From positions 1 to 23,708 of the forward strand of contig CAADVA010000137.1 in assembly GCA_900752345.1 (NCBI GenBank): a stretch of DNA of 23,708 bases, written 5' to 3'. Within the stretch, counting starts at the first letter, position 1, and each line of letters opens with the position of its first letter. The notes beneath the pieces were generated by a model. That model saw only the letters and a program-made list of their open reading frames with translations, was not told where the DNA came from and made no database searches. The translations under genes and the position numbers were made by a program. The DNA comes from an uncultured Collinsella sp. Lineage in GTDB: Bacteria > Actinomycetota > Coriobacteriia > Coriobacteriales > Coriobacteriaceae. This document shows, one piece after another, positions 1 to 7,345 of this stretch.

Positions 1-20
1 AAAACCCCGAAAAACCCCCC

Positions 21-58
21 CTCGTGGGCCCATAAACCCACGCCCTTATTCCCACGAG
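21..58 (-). terminator. Probable Rho-independent terminator of metA
   Basis: An 8-bp perfect inverted repeat (CTCGTGGG at 21-28 with CCCACGAG at 51-58) lies about 40 bases beyond the metA stop. On the minus strand it is followed by a G run and then an interrupted T-rich tail (positions 20 down to 1). A competing 6-bp stem uses the inner CCCACG at 37-42. The tail is not a clean T tract, so termination strength is uncertain. Confidence 0.5.
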
Positions 59-96
59 CCCAGCCGCAGCCACGGCTACAGCAGTACCATCACAGC

Positions 97-1023
97 CTAG
101 TGCTCCTCGCCGGCGCGGGCCAGGTCGTAGGGCGTGGTCTGGTAGACGTAGTAGTTGAGCCAGTTGGTGTAGAACAGCTGAGCCTGGCTGCGCCAGACGT
201 TACGCGGCTCGGCGGTGGGGTCGTCATTCGGGAAGTAATGCGCCGGCACCTGGGGGTTGAGTCCGCGCTTCACGTCGCGCTCGTACTCCAAGCGCAACGT
301 GTCGGTATCGTACTCGGGATGGCCAAAGACAAAGAAGCGGCGGCTGTCGGTCGACTTGACGATGTACAAGCCCACCTCGTCGGACACGGCCACGACCTCA
401 AGCTGCGGCTCGGCCTCCACGTCCTCGCGGCGCACATCGGTGTTGCGCGAATGCACGGCATAGAAACGGTCGTCGAAGCCGCGGACCAGCGGGCTTTGCG
501 GCTTCACCAGATAATGCTCGAACACACCGCTCGCCTTTGCCGGCAGGTCGTACTTCTGGATACCGTAATGATGGTACAGACCGGCCTGTGCACCCCAGCA
601 AATGTGCAGCGTAGAGTGCACGTGCGTGGTGGACCAATCCATGATCTGGCAGAGCTCGGGCCAGTAGTCGACCTCCTCGAACGGCATCTGCTCCACCGGG
701 GCGCCCGTGATGATCAGGCCGTCGTAGTGGATGTCGCGGATGTCGTCGAACGTGCGGTAGAACGTCTCCAAGTGGCCGGCGCTCACGTGCGTGGCCTCGT
801 GCGTCTTGGTGCGCAGCAGGTCCACCTCCACCTGCAGCGGCGTGTTGGAGAGCTTGCGCATGATCTGCGTCTCGGTGGCAATCTTGGTGGGCATGAGGTT
901 GAGGATGAGCACGCGCAGCGGGCGGATGTCTTGGTGCAGCGCGCGGTACTCGGTCATGACAAAGATGTTCTCGCTCTCGAGCTGCGCGGCGGCAGGGAGG
1001 GCGTCGGGGATGCGAATGGGCAT
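97..1023 (-). CDS. metA: Homoserine O-acetyltransferase (MetA family)
   Basis: A 308-residue cytoplasmic enzyme of methionine synthesis that acylates the hydroxyl of L-homoserine. The whole MetA fold is present at the usual family length. The catalytic cysteine is Cys142 (HICWGAQAG) and the catalytic pair is His235 and Glu237 (FVFGHPEYD). Residue 111 is Glu (TGAPVEQMPFEEV). In this family Glu111 is associated with acetyl-CoA use and Gly111, as in E. coli, with succinyl-CoA, so I call it an acetyltransferase despite the usual succinyltransferase name. The ATG at 1023 has a good ribosome site (AAGGAGC) six bases upstream. The gene is divergent from the dehydrogenase at 1234, and no SAM-type riboswitch or T-box was recognised in the 210-bp gap. 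No other methionine gene is in the window. Family assignment is very secure; cosubstrate is inferred from one residue. Confidence 0.96.
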   Translation of the reverse strand: MPIRIPDALPAAAQLESENIFVMTEYRALHQDIRPLRVLILNLMPTKIATETQIMRKLSNTPLQVEVDLLRTKTHEATHVSAGHLETFYRTFDDIRDIHYDGLIITGAPVEQMPFEEVDYWPELCQIMDWSTTHVHSTLHICWGAQAGLYHHYGIQKYDLPAKASGVFEHYLVKPQSPLVRGFDDRFYAVHSRNTDVRREDVEAEPQLEVVAVSDEVGLYIVKSTDSRRFFVFGHPEYDTDTLRLEYERDVKRGLNPQVPAHYFPNDDPTAEPRNVWRSQAQLFYTNWLNYYVYQTTPYDLARAGEEH

Positions 1024-1190
1024 GGATGCTCCTTACGAGTCAGTTGCAGCTATGGTACAACGAGCGGCCCCGTCCGCGCGAGCACATCGCCCAGCGATAC
1101 CGTCAGCGGCCCAAATCGCTCCAAAAGTAGAGATTAAGGCATGCCCAAAAATCTATGGCGCTTTAGCCTAGCAAAGTGGCAGCAGGACGC

Positions 1191-1226
1191 TACAATGGTT
1201 CGACGCAAAAAACTCGGCCGAAAGGA
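1191..1226 (+). promoter_or_regulatory. Possible -10 box and ribosome site of the dehydrogenase gene
   Basis: TACAAT at 1191-1196 matches five of six positions of a sigma-70 -10 box. No convincing -35 box sits 16-18 bases upstream. Transcription would begin near 1203, giving a leader of about 30 bases with the ribosome site AAAGGA at 1221-1226, seven bases before the ATG at 1234. This favours the 1234 start over the longer frame that opens at 1141, since the longer start would lie upstream of this promoter. Confidence 0.35.
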
Positions 1227-1233
1227 TACATAT

Positions 1234-2211
1234 ATGTACCAAACGCGTAAGATCGGTGTGGTCGGCCAGGGCCACGTAGGAGCACATGTTGCCAACAGTC
1301 TGCTCATGCAGGGCATTGCCGATGAGCTGTACCTGTGCGATATCAACGAGGCCAAGGTGACGTCCGAGGTCCAGGACCTGCGCGACTCCCTTTCGTTTGT
1401 CCCGTACAACACCAAGATCGTCAACTGCTACGACCACTACGAGGAGCTTGCTTGCTGCGACGTCATCGTCAACGCCGCCGGCAAGGTCGCGCTGGCCGCC
1501 GGCAACCGCGACGGCGAGCTGTTCTTTACCACCGACGCCGCCCGCTCCTTTGCCAAGCGCATCGTCGACGCCGGCTTTGACGGCATCTTCGTGAGCATCT
1601 CCAACCCTTGCGACGTCGTGTGCACCGAGCTGTGGCACCTGACCGGCTACGATCCCAAGAAGATCATCGGCTCGGGCTGCGGTCTGGACTCCGCCCGCTT
1701 GCGCACCGAGATCTCCAAGAAGGTCGGCGTGAGCCCCAAGTCCATCGACGCCTACATGATCGGCGAGCACGGCTTTAGCCAGCTTGCTGCCTTTAAGGCC
1801 GCAACCATCGCTGGCAAAAACCTCAACGAGCTTCAGGCCGAGAACCCCGACAAGTACGCCTTCGACCACATGGAGGTCGAGGAACTCGCACGCAAGGGCG
1901 GCTACGTAACCTACCAGGGCAAGCAGTGCACCGAGTACGCCGTCGCCAACTCCGCCGCGCGCGTCTGCGCCGCCGTGTTGCACAACGAGCACGCCGTGCT
2001 TTCGGCCTCTACGCTTATGACCGGCCAGTATGGCGAGGAGGGCATCTTTACCTCCCTGCCGTGCGTGATCGGTGCCGAGGGTGTCGAGGAAGTCTACACG
2101 CTGGACCTGTCCGAGCACGAGCTCGAGGGCTTCCACAAGAGCTGCCAGCACATCCGCGATAACATCGCCCAGCTCGACTGGTGGGACGCCGAGGCCTACG
2201 ACGCCAAGTAG
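1234..2211 (+). CDS. L-2-hydroxyacid dehydrogenase (lactate or hydroxyisocaproate type)
   Basis: A 325-residue NAD-dependent enzyme of the lactate/malate dehydrogenase family, reducing a 2-oxoacid to an L-2-hydroxyacid. It has the nucleotide-binding loop GQGHVG (residues 11-16), Asp36 at the end of strand beta-2 as expected for NAD, SNPCD (123-127), the Asp152/Arg155 pair in LDSAR, and catalytic His179 in GEHG. The active-site loop (about residues 84-96, containing Arg92 in GNRDGE) is unlike that of classic lactate dehydrogenase and resembles the L-2-hydroxyisocaproate branch, so the true substrate may be a bulkier keto acid or pyruvate. The reading frame is open back to 1141, but the extra 31 residues look random and lack a ribosome site; I use the ATG at 1234. 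A strong terminator follows. Family is secure; substrate is open. Confidence 0.92.
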   Translation: MYQTRKIGVVGQGHVGAHVANSLLMQGIADELYLCDINEAKVTSEVQDLRDSLSFVPYNTKIVNCYDHYEELACCDVIVNAAGKVALAAGNRDGELFFTTDAARSFAKRIVDAGFDGIFVSISNPCDVVCTELWHLTGYDPKKIIGSGCGLDSARLRTEISKKVGVSPKSIDAYMIGEHGFSQLAAFKAATIAGKNLNELQAENPDKYAFDHMEVEELARKGGYVTYQGKQCTEYAVANSAARVCAAVLHNEHAVLSASTLMTGQYGEEGIFTSLPCVIGAEGVEEVYTLDLSEHELEGFHKSCQHIRDNIAQLDWWDAEAYDAK

Positions 2212-2253
2212 TCCGCCGGTTGATGCGACAACTCACTCATACCGACACAATGT

Positions 2254-2297
2254 AAAGCGGGCCGCGCCGGAAACCCACCGGCGCGGCCCGCTTTTTG
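2254..2297 (+). terminator. Strong Rho-independent terminator of the dehydrogenase gene
   Basis: A perfect 17-bp stem (2254-2270 with 2278-2294) around a 7-base loop AAACCCA, running into five T residues at 2292-2296. It sits between the plus-strand dehydrogenase and the convergent minus-strand SIS gene. Read on the minus strand the stem also ends in TTT, so it may serve both genes. Confidence 0.9.
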
Positions 2298-2345
2298 ACT
2301 CCCGCGACACGCTTGCGAATCGAAGGTGAATGCTTTTCCCGTTAC

Positions 2346-3314
2346 CTAGTACTGTTCGATGCCCATGTAGCGACGAACCTCGGGGCTGTGGTCGAACACC
2401 TTGCCGCGCGCGGCGCGCAGCTCGCAGCTCATGTTGTAGAAGAAGATCGGCTCCAGGTACGAACGCACGCTGGCGGGCACCTCGCCCACGCCGTACTCGA
2501 GCGCGTCGAGTACCATGATCGTGTCGGTGTGCGTGTTGAGGAACGCCAGCGCTCGCTCCTCCATGGGGCGGCACTCGCCCGATCCAAGCTGCACAAAGTA
2601 GAACACGCCGGGCTCGGTAGCCTCGAAGGGGCCGTGGAAGTACTCGCCGGAGTGGATATAGCAGCAGTGCTGCCATTGCATCTCCATGAGCGAGCAGATG
2701 GCCATGGCGTAGGTCTGGCTAAAGTTGGGTCCGGAGCCCAGGATATAGAAGAACTTGTGCTGCTGGCAGAGCTCGGCAAAGCGGGCGCCCAGCTCGGCGT
2801 TGACCTTCTCGCGTGCGGCGGGCAGCAGCGCATCCATCTGCTTAAGGCCTTCGTACATGTCGGCGAGCGCCTCGTAACCCTCCTGCTGGTCGAGCAGCTC
2901 GGCGGCGATCAGAGCGCCGATACCCTGCGGGACCTCGGCCTGCGGCACGCCTTCGCCCCACGGATAGACCCAGGTGGTCCACTTGCCGTTATCGATCTTG
3001 GAGCCCTCGCAGTCGGTCATGGCCACGACCTCGGCGCCGGCTGCCAGCGCCATCTCGCAGCCGTCAACGACCTCCTGCGTGTTGCCGCTGTGGCTGCAGG
3101 CGATGACGAGTGACTTCTCGCCAAGACTCTTGGGGGCCATCAGGCAAAACTCGCGCGCCGTGTAGACCGTCGAGGTAAACGTGGTTGCCTCGCGCTTGAG
3201 CAGCTCGTTGGCCGGCATCAGGTCGATCATCGAACCGCCGCAGGCGATCCAAAAGACGTTCACAATCTTGCCCTTGCGCTCGATAATTTCCTGAATCAGA
3301 TCGTGTGCGTTCAT
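2346..3314 (-). CDS. SIS-domain sugar isomerase, FrlB-like deglycase (copy 1)
   Basis: A 322-residue protein with two SIS (sugar isomerase) domains, of the family containing FrlB, FraB and GfrE/GfrF, which split 6-phosphorylated Amadori or Heyns compounds into a hexose phosphate and an amino acid. The first SIS half has IACGGSM (23-29) and the phosphate loop SHSGNTQE (74-81). The second has the signature GEYFHGP (223-229), with Glu224 and His227 as candidate catalytic residues. The C-terminus ends RRYMGIEQY. A ribosome site AAGGAAGG precedes the ATG at 3314. It lies downstream of recQ-gntR1 but has its own promoter with two operator-like blocks in the 144-bp gap. The two other copies in the window (9623-10606, 15030-16022) end in RRYMWKL(S/D)Y, so copy 1 looks the more divergent at that end. 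Deglycase role and substrate are inferred; a glucosamine-phosphate deaminase-like role is the main alternative. Confidence 0.8.
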   Translation of the reverse strand: MNAHDLIQEIIERKGKIVNVFWIACGGSMIDLMPANELLKREATTFTSTVYTAREFCLMAPKSLGEKSLVIACSHSGNTQEVVDGCEMALAAGAEVVAMTDCEGSKIDNGKWTTWVYPWGEGVPQAEVPQGIGALIAAELLDQQEGYEALADMYEGLKQMDALLPAAREKVNAELGARFAELCQQHKFFYILGSGPNFSQTYAMAICSLMEMQWQHCCYIHSGEYFHGPFEATEPGVFYFVQLGSGECRPMEERALAFLNTHTDTIMVLDALEYGVGEVPASVRSYLEPIFFYNMSCELRAARGKVFDHSPEVRRYMGIEQY

Positions 3315-3370
3315 GGTGATGGCCTTCCTTGTGTGACGGTTTTGAACGACGACAGCTCGTACCTGCGGTC

Positions 3371-3387
3371 GTTCTATGTTGTCCTAT
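3371..3387 (-). promoter_or_regulatory. Operator-like direct repeat (block 1) before SIS copy 1
   Basis: On the minus strand the block reads ATAGGACAACATAGAAC: two ATAG(A/G)AC half-sites 10 bp apart. It abuts the proposed -10 box (3387-3392) and covers the expected start of transcription, the position of a classical repressor site. It matches block 2 at 3433-3449 at 15 of 17 positions. The likely binder is the adjacent regulator at 3459-4214 (inference). Confidence 0.55.
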
Positions 3388-3415
3388 TTATAACACGCAC
3401 GACGACGCTCGTGAA
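3387..3415 (-). promoter_or_regulatory. Predicted promoter of SIS copy 1
   Basis: On the minus strand, TTCACG (3410-3415) and TATAAA (3387-3392) are separated by exactly 17 bases, matching sigma-70 -35 and -10 boxes at four and five of six positions. Transcription would start near 3380, about 65 bases before the ATG at 3314. The operator-like block at 3371-3387 overlaps it. Confidence 0.5.
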
Positions 3416-3432
3416 GTCATTTTACCAAACTT

Positions 3433-3449
3433 GTTCTATATTGTTCTAT
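3433..3449 (-). promoter_or_regulatory. Operator-like direct repeat (block 2) before SIS copy 1
   Basis: On the minus strand it reads ATAGAACAATATAGAAC, again two half-sites 10 bp apart. It lies upstream of the promoter, 62 bp from block 1 (about six helical turns), and just beyond the 3' end of the regulator gene at 3459. The spacing would allow two bound dimers on the same DNA face, possibly with looping (inference). Confidence 0.5.
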
Positions 3450-3458
3450 CTGTGGACG

Positions 3459-4214
3459 TTAGATGTCGAACACGTAGCGCGAGCCCACGATCTTTTGGCG
3501 TCCGAGCAGCAAGGGTCGCTCGTCCGCATCGGTAAAGTACGCCTCCATATAGAAGAGCGGCTCGCCGACCGGCACCTCCAGCAGCGGGGCTGCCTGAGCA
3601 TCGGCAAGCGCAATCTCCACGGTGCAGGGGTCGGATTTGAGCGGCGCGCGGCCCGAATGCTCGGCAACGAGCGCAAAGATGGAATTGTTCGTGAGGTCCT
3701 TGTCGGCAAGCGTCTGCAGATAGGGATGGTCGGCCAGCACAAAGGCGTTGTTCTCGAGCATGACGGGCACGCCGTCTGCCGTGCGCACGCGCTCGACAAC
3801 GATGAGCTCGCAGCCGGGTTCCACCCCAAAAAACGCCGCGTCCTCGCGCGTCGCCGCAACCACCGTGCGCGACACCAGACGTGCTCCGGCCACCATGTCG
3901 TTGGCAGCACAACCCTCGGAAAAGCTCTGAACGTCACCCTTCTGGACAATCTTGCGCTTGAGCTTGGGCGCGCACACAAACGTGCCCCTCCCCTGCTGGC
4001 GGTTGAGATACCCCGCGCGCGACAGCTCCTCGATGGCGCGACGCACGGTGATGCGTCCCACGCCGTAGTACTTCGCGAGCTCCATCTCGGAAGGAATGCG
4101 CGAGCCGGATGCGTACACGCCACGCGCGATCTCGCCTTTTAGGTCGTCCATTACCTGCTGGTACAGCGGCACGGCGGACACCTCAGTGCGCTCGGTTTTA
4201 TCATCGGATGCCAT
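3459..4214 (-). CDS. GntR/HutC-family transcriptional regulator (regulator 1)
   Basis: A 251-residue regulator with an N-terminal winged helix-turn-helix (about residues 17-80; RIPSEMELAKYYGVGRITVR and NRQQGRGTFV) and a C-terminal UTRA ligand-binding domain (about 100-248). UTRA regulators such as FrlR, NagR and TreR respond to phosphorylated sugars. It ends VGSRYVFDI, close to VGSRYVMVM of regulator 2 (6532-7251), which points to common ancestry. The ATG at 4214 is only two bases from the recQ stop codon, with its ribosome site inside recQ, so it is probably translated from a recQ message. SIS copy 1 lies downstream behind its own promoter and repeated ATAGAACA blocks. It is likely a repressor of that gene, relieved by a phosphorylated Amadori compound or sugar; this is inference. 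Confidence 0.88.
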   Translation of the reverse strand: MASDDKTERTEVSAVPLYQQVMDDLKGEIARGVYASGSRIPSEMELAKYYGVGRITVRRAIEELSRAGYLNRQQGRGTFVCAPKLKRKIVQKGDVQSFSEGCAANDMVAGARLVSRTVVAATREDAAFFGVEPGCELIVVERVRTADGVPVMLENNAFVLADHPYLQTLADKDLTNNSIFALVAEHSGRAPLKSDPCTVEIALADAQAAPLLEVPVGEPLFYMEAYFTDADERPLLLGRQKIVGSRYVFDI

Positions 4215-4216
4215 CG

Positions 4217-6199
4217 TTATGCTCCATTCCGTGCATGCTCGGACTCAAATTCTTCAATCGCCGCCATAAACTGCTCGCCAAAGGCGTCGGCTTTTTTCTC
4301 GCCAATGCCGTTGACCTGGATCAGCTCCTCGCGCGTCTGCGGACGCAGGCGGCACAGGCCGCGCAGGGCCTTGTCGGAAAAGACCATATACGGCGCCATC
4401 TCCAGCTCGGTCGAGATCTCCTTGCGGAGAGCACGCAGGCGCTCGAACAGCTCGGCATCGTCGCCAACGCGCGGGTGCTGGTCCAGCTCGGCCTCCTCGC
4501 GCAGCAGATCGACGGCGCGGCGGGCGCGGGCCGAGGCCTTGCGCTTGGACGCGCGGCGCTTAACGGTAAAGGCGAACGCCTCGTCCTCGACCTCGCCGGC
4601 ACGCGGACCCAGTCCCACGACCGGGTACTGCCCCTGCGAGGTGGCCAAATAACCGCGACCGCACAGCTGCCCGATGATGTCCTTGATGCGCCCGACCGAT
4701 TCGCTCGACAGCTCACCGTAGCCGCGGTCCTCGTCCAGATGCATCTGGCGAATGCGCTCGGTGTTACCGCCGTGGAGCACGTCGGCGATCAGCGACTTGC
4801 CAAAGCGCATGGGTCGCCTGGCCACATAGCGCACAGCGGCGCGGGCCATATCGGTGACGTCCTCGGCCTCGAACTGCGTAAGGCAGTTGCTGCAGTTGCC
4901 GCAGCCCTCGGCATCGTCCGGGGCGGCGCTGCCCGCACCGGCCGCAGCCGCATGCTCGGCCGCGGCCTCGTCGCCAAAGTAGCGCAGCATGTATTCGCGC
5001 AGACAGCCGGTGGTATTGCAGTAGCCCTCCATCTGGCTGAGCAGGCGATAACGGTTCTGAAGCGCCCACGCGCGCTGCTCTTCGTCAAGCGCCTCATCGG
5101 CAGCATCGCCGCGGTCGATCAGAAAGCGGCGCATGCGAAAATCGTTGCCGTTCCACAGCAAGTAGCAGCTGGCCGGGTCGCCATCGCGGCCGGCGCGGCC
5201 CGCCTCCTGGTAGTAGACTTCGATGCTCTCGGGCACGTTGTTGTGGATCACGTAGCGCACGTTGGGCTTGTCGATGCCCATGCCAAAGGCGTTGGTGGCA
5301 ACCATCACCTGGATATCGTCGTCGATAAAGGCGCGCTGGCTTTGGCGACGGGCGTCGTTGCCCATGCCGGCATGGTAGCGGCCAACGCGAATGCCGCTGG
5401 GGCCCAGTGCCTCGGCAAGCTCGCCCGCCAGCGCATCAACTGTCTTGCGGGTCGAACAATACACGATGCCGCTCTCGCTCGAATGCGCGATCACGTAGTC
5501 GCGCACCCAGGCAGTCTTGGCCTTGTCGCCCATCTCCTCGCAACCAAAGTAGAGGTTCTTGCGATCGAAGCCCGTCACTACCGTCGCGGGGTTTTGCAGG
5601 CCAAGCATCTGCTGAATGTCCGCGCGCACACGCTCGGTCGCCGTAGCGGTAAAGGCCGCCACGATGGGGCGCTGCGGCAGGGAATCGATAAACTCGCGAA
5701 TCTGCAGGTAAGCGGGACGGAAATCCTGGCCCCATTGGCTCACGCAGTGGGCCTCGTCAATGGCCACGAGCGGCACGCCAATGCCGGCGGAACCCGCAGC
5801 CTCCTGCGCAAAGGCCAAAAAACGCGGCTCGAGCAAGCGCTCGGGCGCCACATACATAAGCTGGTAGCGGCCCTCGCGCGCCCGCTTGAGCACGGTGTTT
5901 TGCTGGGCCGGAGTAAGGCTGGAGTTGAGATAGCTGGGTCGCGCACCCGCCGCGAGCAACGCACGGGTCTGGTCCTCCATAAGCGACAGCAGCGGACTCA
6001 CCACAAAGGTGATGCCGGGCAGCATGAGCGCGGGCACCTGGTAGCAAATGGACTTGCCGGCGCCCGTGGGCATAACACCCAGCGCATCGCGACCGGCAAG
6101 AATCGCATCGACCATGCGGTCCTGCCCCGGGCGAAACGAGGTGTAGCCAAAATAGGCGCCGAGCGTGTCGAGCGCCATCTGCTGCATGCTATCGGTCAT
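4217..6199 (-). CDS. recQ: ATP-dependent DNA helicase RecQ
   Basis: A 660-residue 3'-5' helicase for recombination and replication repair. Visible in order: the RecQ motif around residues 18-27 (YTSFRPGQDR), Walker A MPTGAGKS (43-50), DEAH box (148-151), the aromatic-rich loop HCVSQWGQDFRP, helicase C domain ending YYQEAGRAGRDG (329-340), a zinc site of four cysteines (399, 433, 436, 439), the winged-helix RQC domain, and a C-terminal HRDC domain (about 575-655). Between the first and second zinc cysteines there is an Ala-rich stretch of about 20 residues (around 411-431), longer than in E. coli RecQ. The ATG at 6199 has AGGA five bases upstream. The regulator gene at 3459-4214 begins two bases after the stop, so a repair gene and a sugar regulator appear to share a message. 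Confidence 0.97.
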   Translation of the reverse strand: MTDSMQQMALDTLGAYFGYTSFRPGQDRMVDAILAGRDALGVMPTGAGKSICYQVPALMLPGITFVVSPLLSLMEDQTRALLAAGARPSYLNSSLTPAQQNTVLKRAREGRYQLMYVAPERLLEPRFLAFAQEAAGSAGIGVPLVAIDEAHCVSQWGQDFRPAYLQIREFIDSLPQRPIVAAFTATATERVRADIQQMLGLQNPATVVTGFDRKNLYFGCEEMGDKAKTAWVRDYVIAHSSESGIVYCSTRKTVDALAGELAEALGPSGIRVGRYHAGMGNDARRQSQRAFIDDDIQVMVATNAFGMGIDKPNVRYVIHNNVPESIEVYYQEAGRAGRDGDPASCYLLWNGNDFRMRRFLIDRGDAADEALDEEQRAWALQNRYRLLSQMEGYCNTTGCLREYMLRYFGDEAAAEHAAAAGAGSAAPDDAEGCGNCSNCLTQFEAEDVTDMARAAVRYVARRPMRFGKSLIADVLHGGNTERIRQMHLDEDRGYGELSSESVGRIKDIIGQLCGRGYLATSQGQYPVVGLGPRAGEVEDEAFAFTVKRRASKRKASARARRAVDLLREEAELDQHPRVGDDAELFERLRALRKEISTELEMAPYMVFSDKALRGLCRLRPQTREELIQVNGIGEKKADAFGEQFMAAIEEFESEHARNGA

Positions 6200-6272
6200 G
6201 GTTTCCTAACGTCCAAGTCATCTGCCGCCGATTATACGCCGCCACGCGGACAGCAGCACACGGCCGCCGCCC

Positions 6273-6352
6273 AGACTAGTCGTTTAAGAACGCCCCCAAC
6301 GGCTAAGGAGTGTCCCCAGGTGCCGGCAGAAAAGGAACGTCCCCAAGTGCCG
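6273..6352 (+). repeat. GTCCCC-type dispersed repeat, copy 1
   Basis: About 78 bases starting near GACTAGTCGTTTAAGAACG and ending AACGTCCCCAAGTGCC. It aligns to 14840-14916 with roughly ten differences and one gap, and includes the identical stretch GGCAGAAAAGGAACGTCCCC in both. It is non-coding and has no transposase, so it is a repeat or miniature element rather than an insertion sequence. Confidence 0.7.
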
Positions 6353-6387
6353 GCCCGGCAACGCCGATGTTTTGGCGCGGACAGCGA

Positions 6388-6486
6388 AAGCCCGCCAGAG
6401 CGAGCAAGGTGCCTTGAAACGAGGCGGCATTGAACTTCTGGTCATGCCGCCGAAGTTGAAAGGCAGATTGCCGCTCTGGCGGGCTT
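6388..6486. repeat. Nested palindrome of 99 bases
   Basis: The outer arms are a perfect 15-bp inverted repeat (6388-6402 with 6472-6486, AAGCCCGCCAGAGCG). Inside are a second pair TGCCTT (6410-6415) with AAGGCA (6460-6465), and a third, GGCGGCAT (6423-6430) with ATGCCGCC (6444-6451). The three stems are coaxial and separated by internal bulges, giving one long hairpin. It lies 45 bases beyond the stop of regulator 2 and lacks a T tract, so it is not a simple terminator. It may be a structured RNA or a mobile palindrome. Confidence 0.65.
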
Positions 6487-6531
6487 GCAGCGTCGACCGA
6501 TCCGCCGTTCGTTAGAACGGCGGGACCAAAC

Positions 6532-7251
6532 CTACATCACCATAACGTAGCGCGATCCCACGTAGTACTGCTTACCCATCAAAACCGGCTCGTCATCGGG
6601 ACCGGTAAAGCCGGCACGCAGGTTGAGCAGCGGATCGTGCGGAGCAATGCCCAGCTCGGCCGCCTGCTCGGCGTTAGCTCGAACGGCCTCGACCGTACGG
6701 TAGCCAACCGAGACAATCGGGATTCCGCCAACACGCTCGACCTCGGCAAAAATAGACTTGTCCTCAAGATCGGCCGTCAACAGCTCGCGGTAGGCATCAA
6801 ACGGCACAAAGATGTTCTCCTCAAAGATAGGCTCGCCGTCGGCCGTACGCACGCGCTTGATATGCAGCAGCAGCGCATCCTTCTGCAGGCCAAAGAACTC
6901 CATCTCGTTTTGGCGCGCCGGAACGATCTGGCGATCGATCACGTGCGCACCGGCCTTCATGCCGTTGCCGGCACACAGCGCGGTAAACGTCTGCAGCGTC
7001 GAGGCGTGAAACTGGCGATTGATGTGCGGCGTGGAGACAAAGGTGCCACGGCCCTGCTGCTTAACCAGGTAGCCATCGGAGCACAGCTCCTCGACGGCGC
7101 GGCGCACCGTAATGCGACTCACGTCGTACTGCTCGGCTAGCTCAAGCTCGGACGGAATACGCTCCTTGGGTGCATAAACACCTTTCTCGATCGCATCCTT
7201 GATTTCGTCATAAATCTGCTGGTAAAGCGGTGCATTTTTGGGCGCAGGCAT
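6532..7251 (-). CDS. GntR/HutC-family transcriptional regulator (regulator 2)
   Basis: A 239-residue winged helix-turn-helix regulator (about residues 8-72; RIPSELELAEQYDVSRITVR, QQGRGTFVSTP) with a UTRA effector domain (about 90-237). It ends VGSRYVMVM, very like regulator 1. A site with the core ACGT-N5-ACGT lies about 40 bases upstream of its ATG; the same core lies at the promoter of the PTS-deglycase operon (13439-13451) and, with one change, at the EamA gene (14711-14723). This regulator is therefore the best candidate to control itself, the PTS and EamA. The start at 7251 gives the expected short N-terminus before the helix-turn-helix; no strong ribosome site is visible. The effector is presumably a phosphorylated sugar or Amadori compound (inference). 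Confidence 0.88.
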   Translation of the reverse strand: MPAPKNAPLYQQIYDEIKDAIEKGVYAPKERIPSELELAEQYDVSRITVRRAVEELCSDGYLVKQQGRGTFVSTPHINRQFHASTLQTFTALCAGNGMKAGAHVIDRQIVPARQNEMEFFGLQKDALLLHIKRVRTADGEPIFEENIFVPFDAYRELLTADLEDKSIFAEVERVGGIPIVSVGYRTVEAVRANAEQAAELGIAPHDPLLNLRAGFTGPDDEPVLMGKQYYVGSRYVMVM

Positions 7252-7288
7252 ATCTAATCACTCTTATCGAAATATCGAAATAACTAAT

Positions 7289-7301
7289 ACGTATATAACG
7301 T
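7289..7301 (-). promoter_or_regulatory. ACGT-N5-ACGT operator candidate before regulator 2
   Basis: Minus-strand sequence ACGTTATATACGT, a near-perfect palindrome. The same core is seen at 13439-13451 and 14711-14723, each time just upstream of a minus-strand gene of the cluster. An additional palindrome, TCGAAATATCGA at 7267-7278, lies between this site and the start codon. The likely function is autoregulation by regulator 2. Confidence 0.55.
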
Positions 7302-7345
7302 CTAGTTTCATATTACCTCATAATGATAAAACGATACACCCTCCC

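Larger units (their letters stand above)
6200..6531. other. Gap between recQ and regulator 2: no gene, two structured elements
   Basis: No convincing coding region is seen. The stretch contains the GTCCCC-type repeat (6273-6352) and a nested palindrome (6388-6486), both listed separately. The first 70 bases upstream of recQ include only weak promoter-like sequence. Confidence 0.6.

Noticed and set aside
100..1137. Plus-strand open frame of 345 codons opposite metA
   Set aside because: Complement of a complete metA; composition is low-complexity Val/Leu/Arg/His-rich.
1141..1233. N-terminal extension of the dehydrogenase
   Set aside because: No ribosome site at 1141, the residues are unlike the family, and a -10 box lies inside; the ATG at 1234 is better.
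1024..1233. SAM riboswitch or T-box upstream of metA
   Set aside because: No recognisable conserved core or terminator/antiterminator pair on the minus strand.
4109..6433. Plus-strand open frame of 774 codons opposite recQ
   Set aside because: It is antisense to a complete recQ with all motifs, has a His/Ala/Arg-rich random composition typical of GC-rich shadow frames, and no ribosome site.
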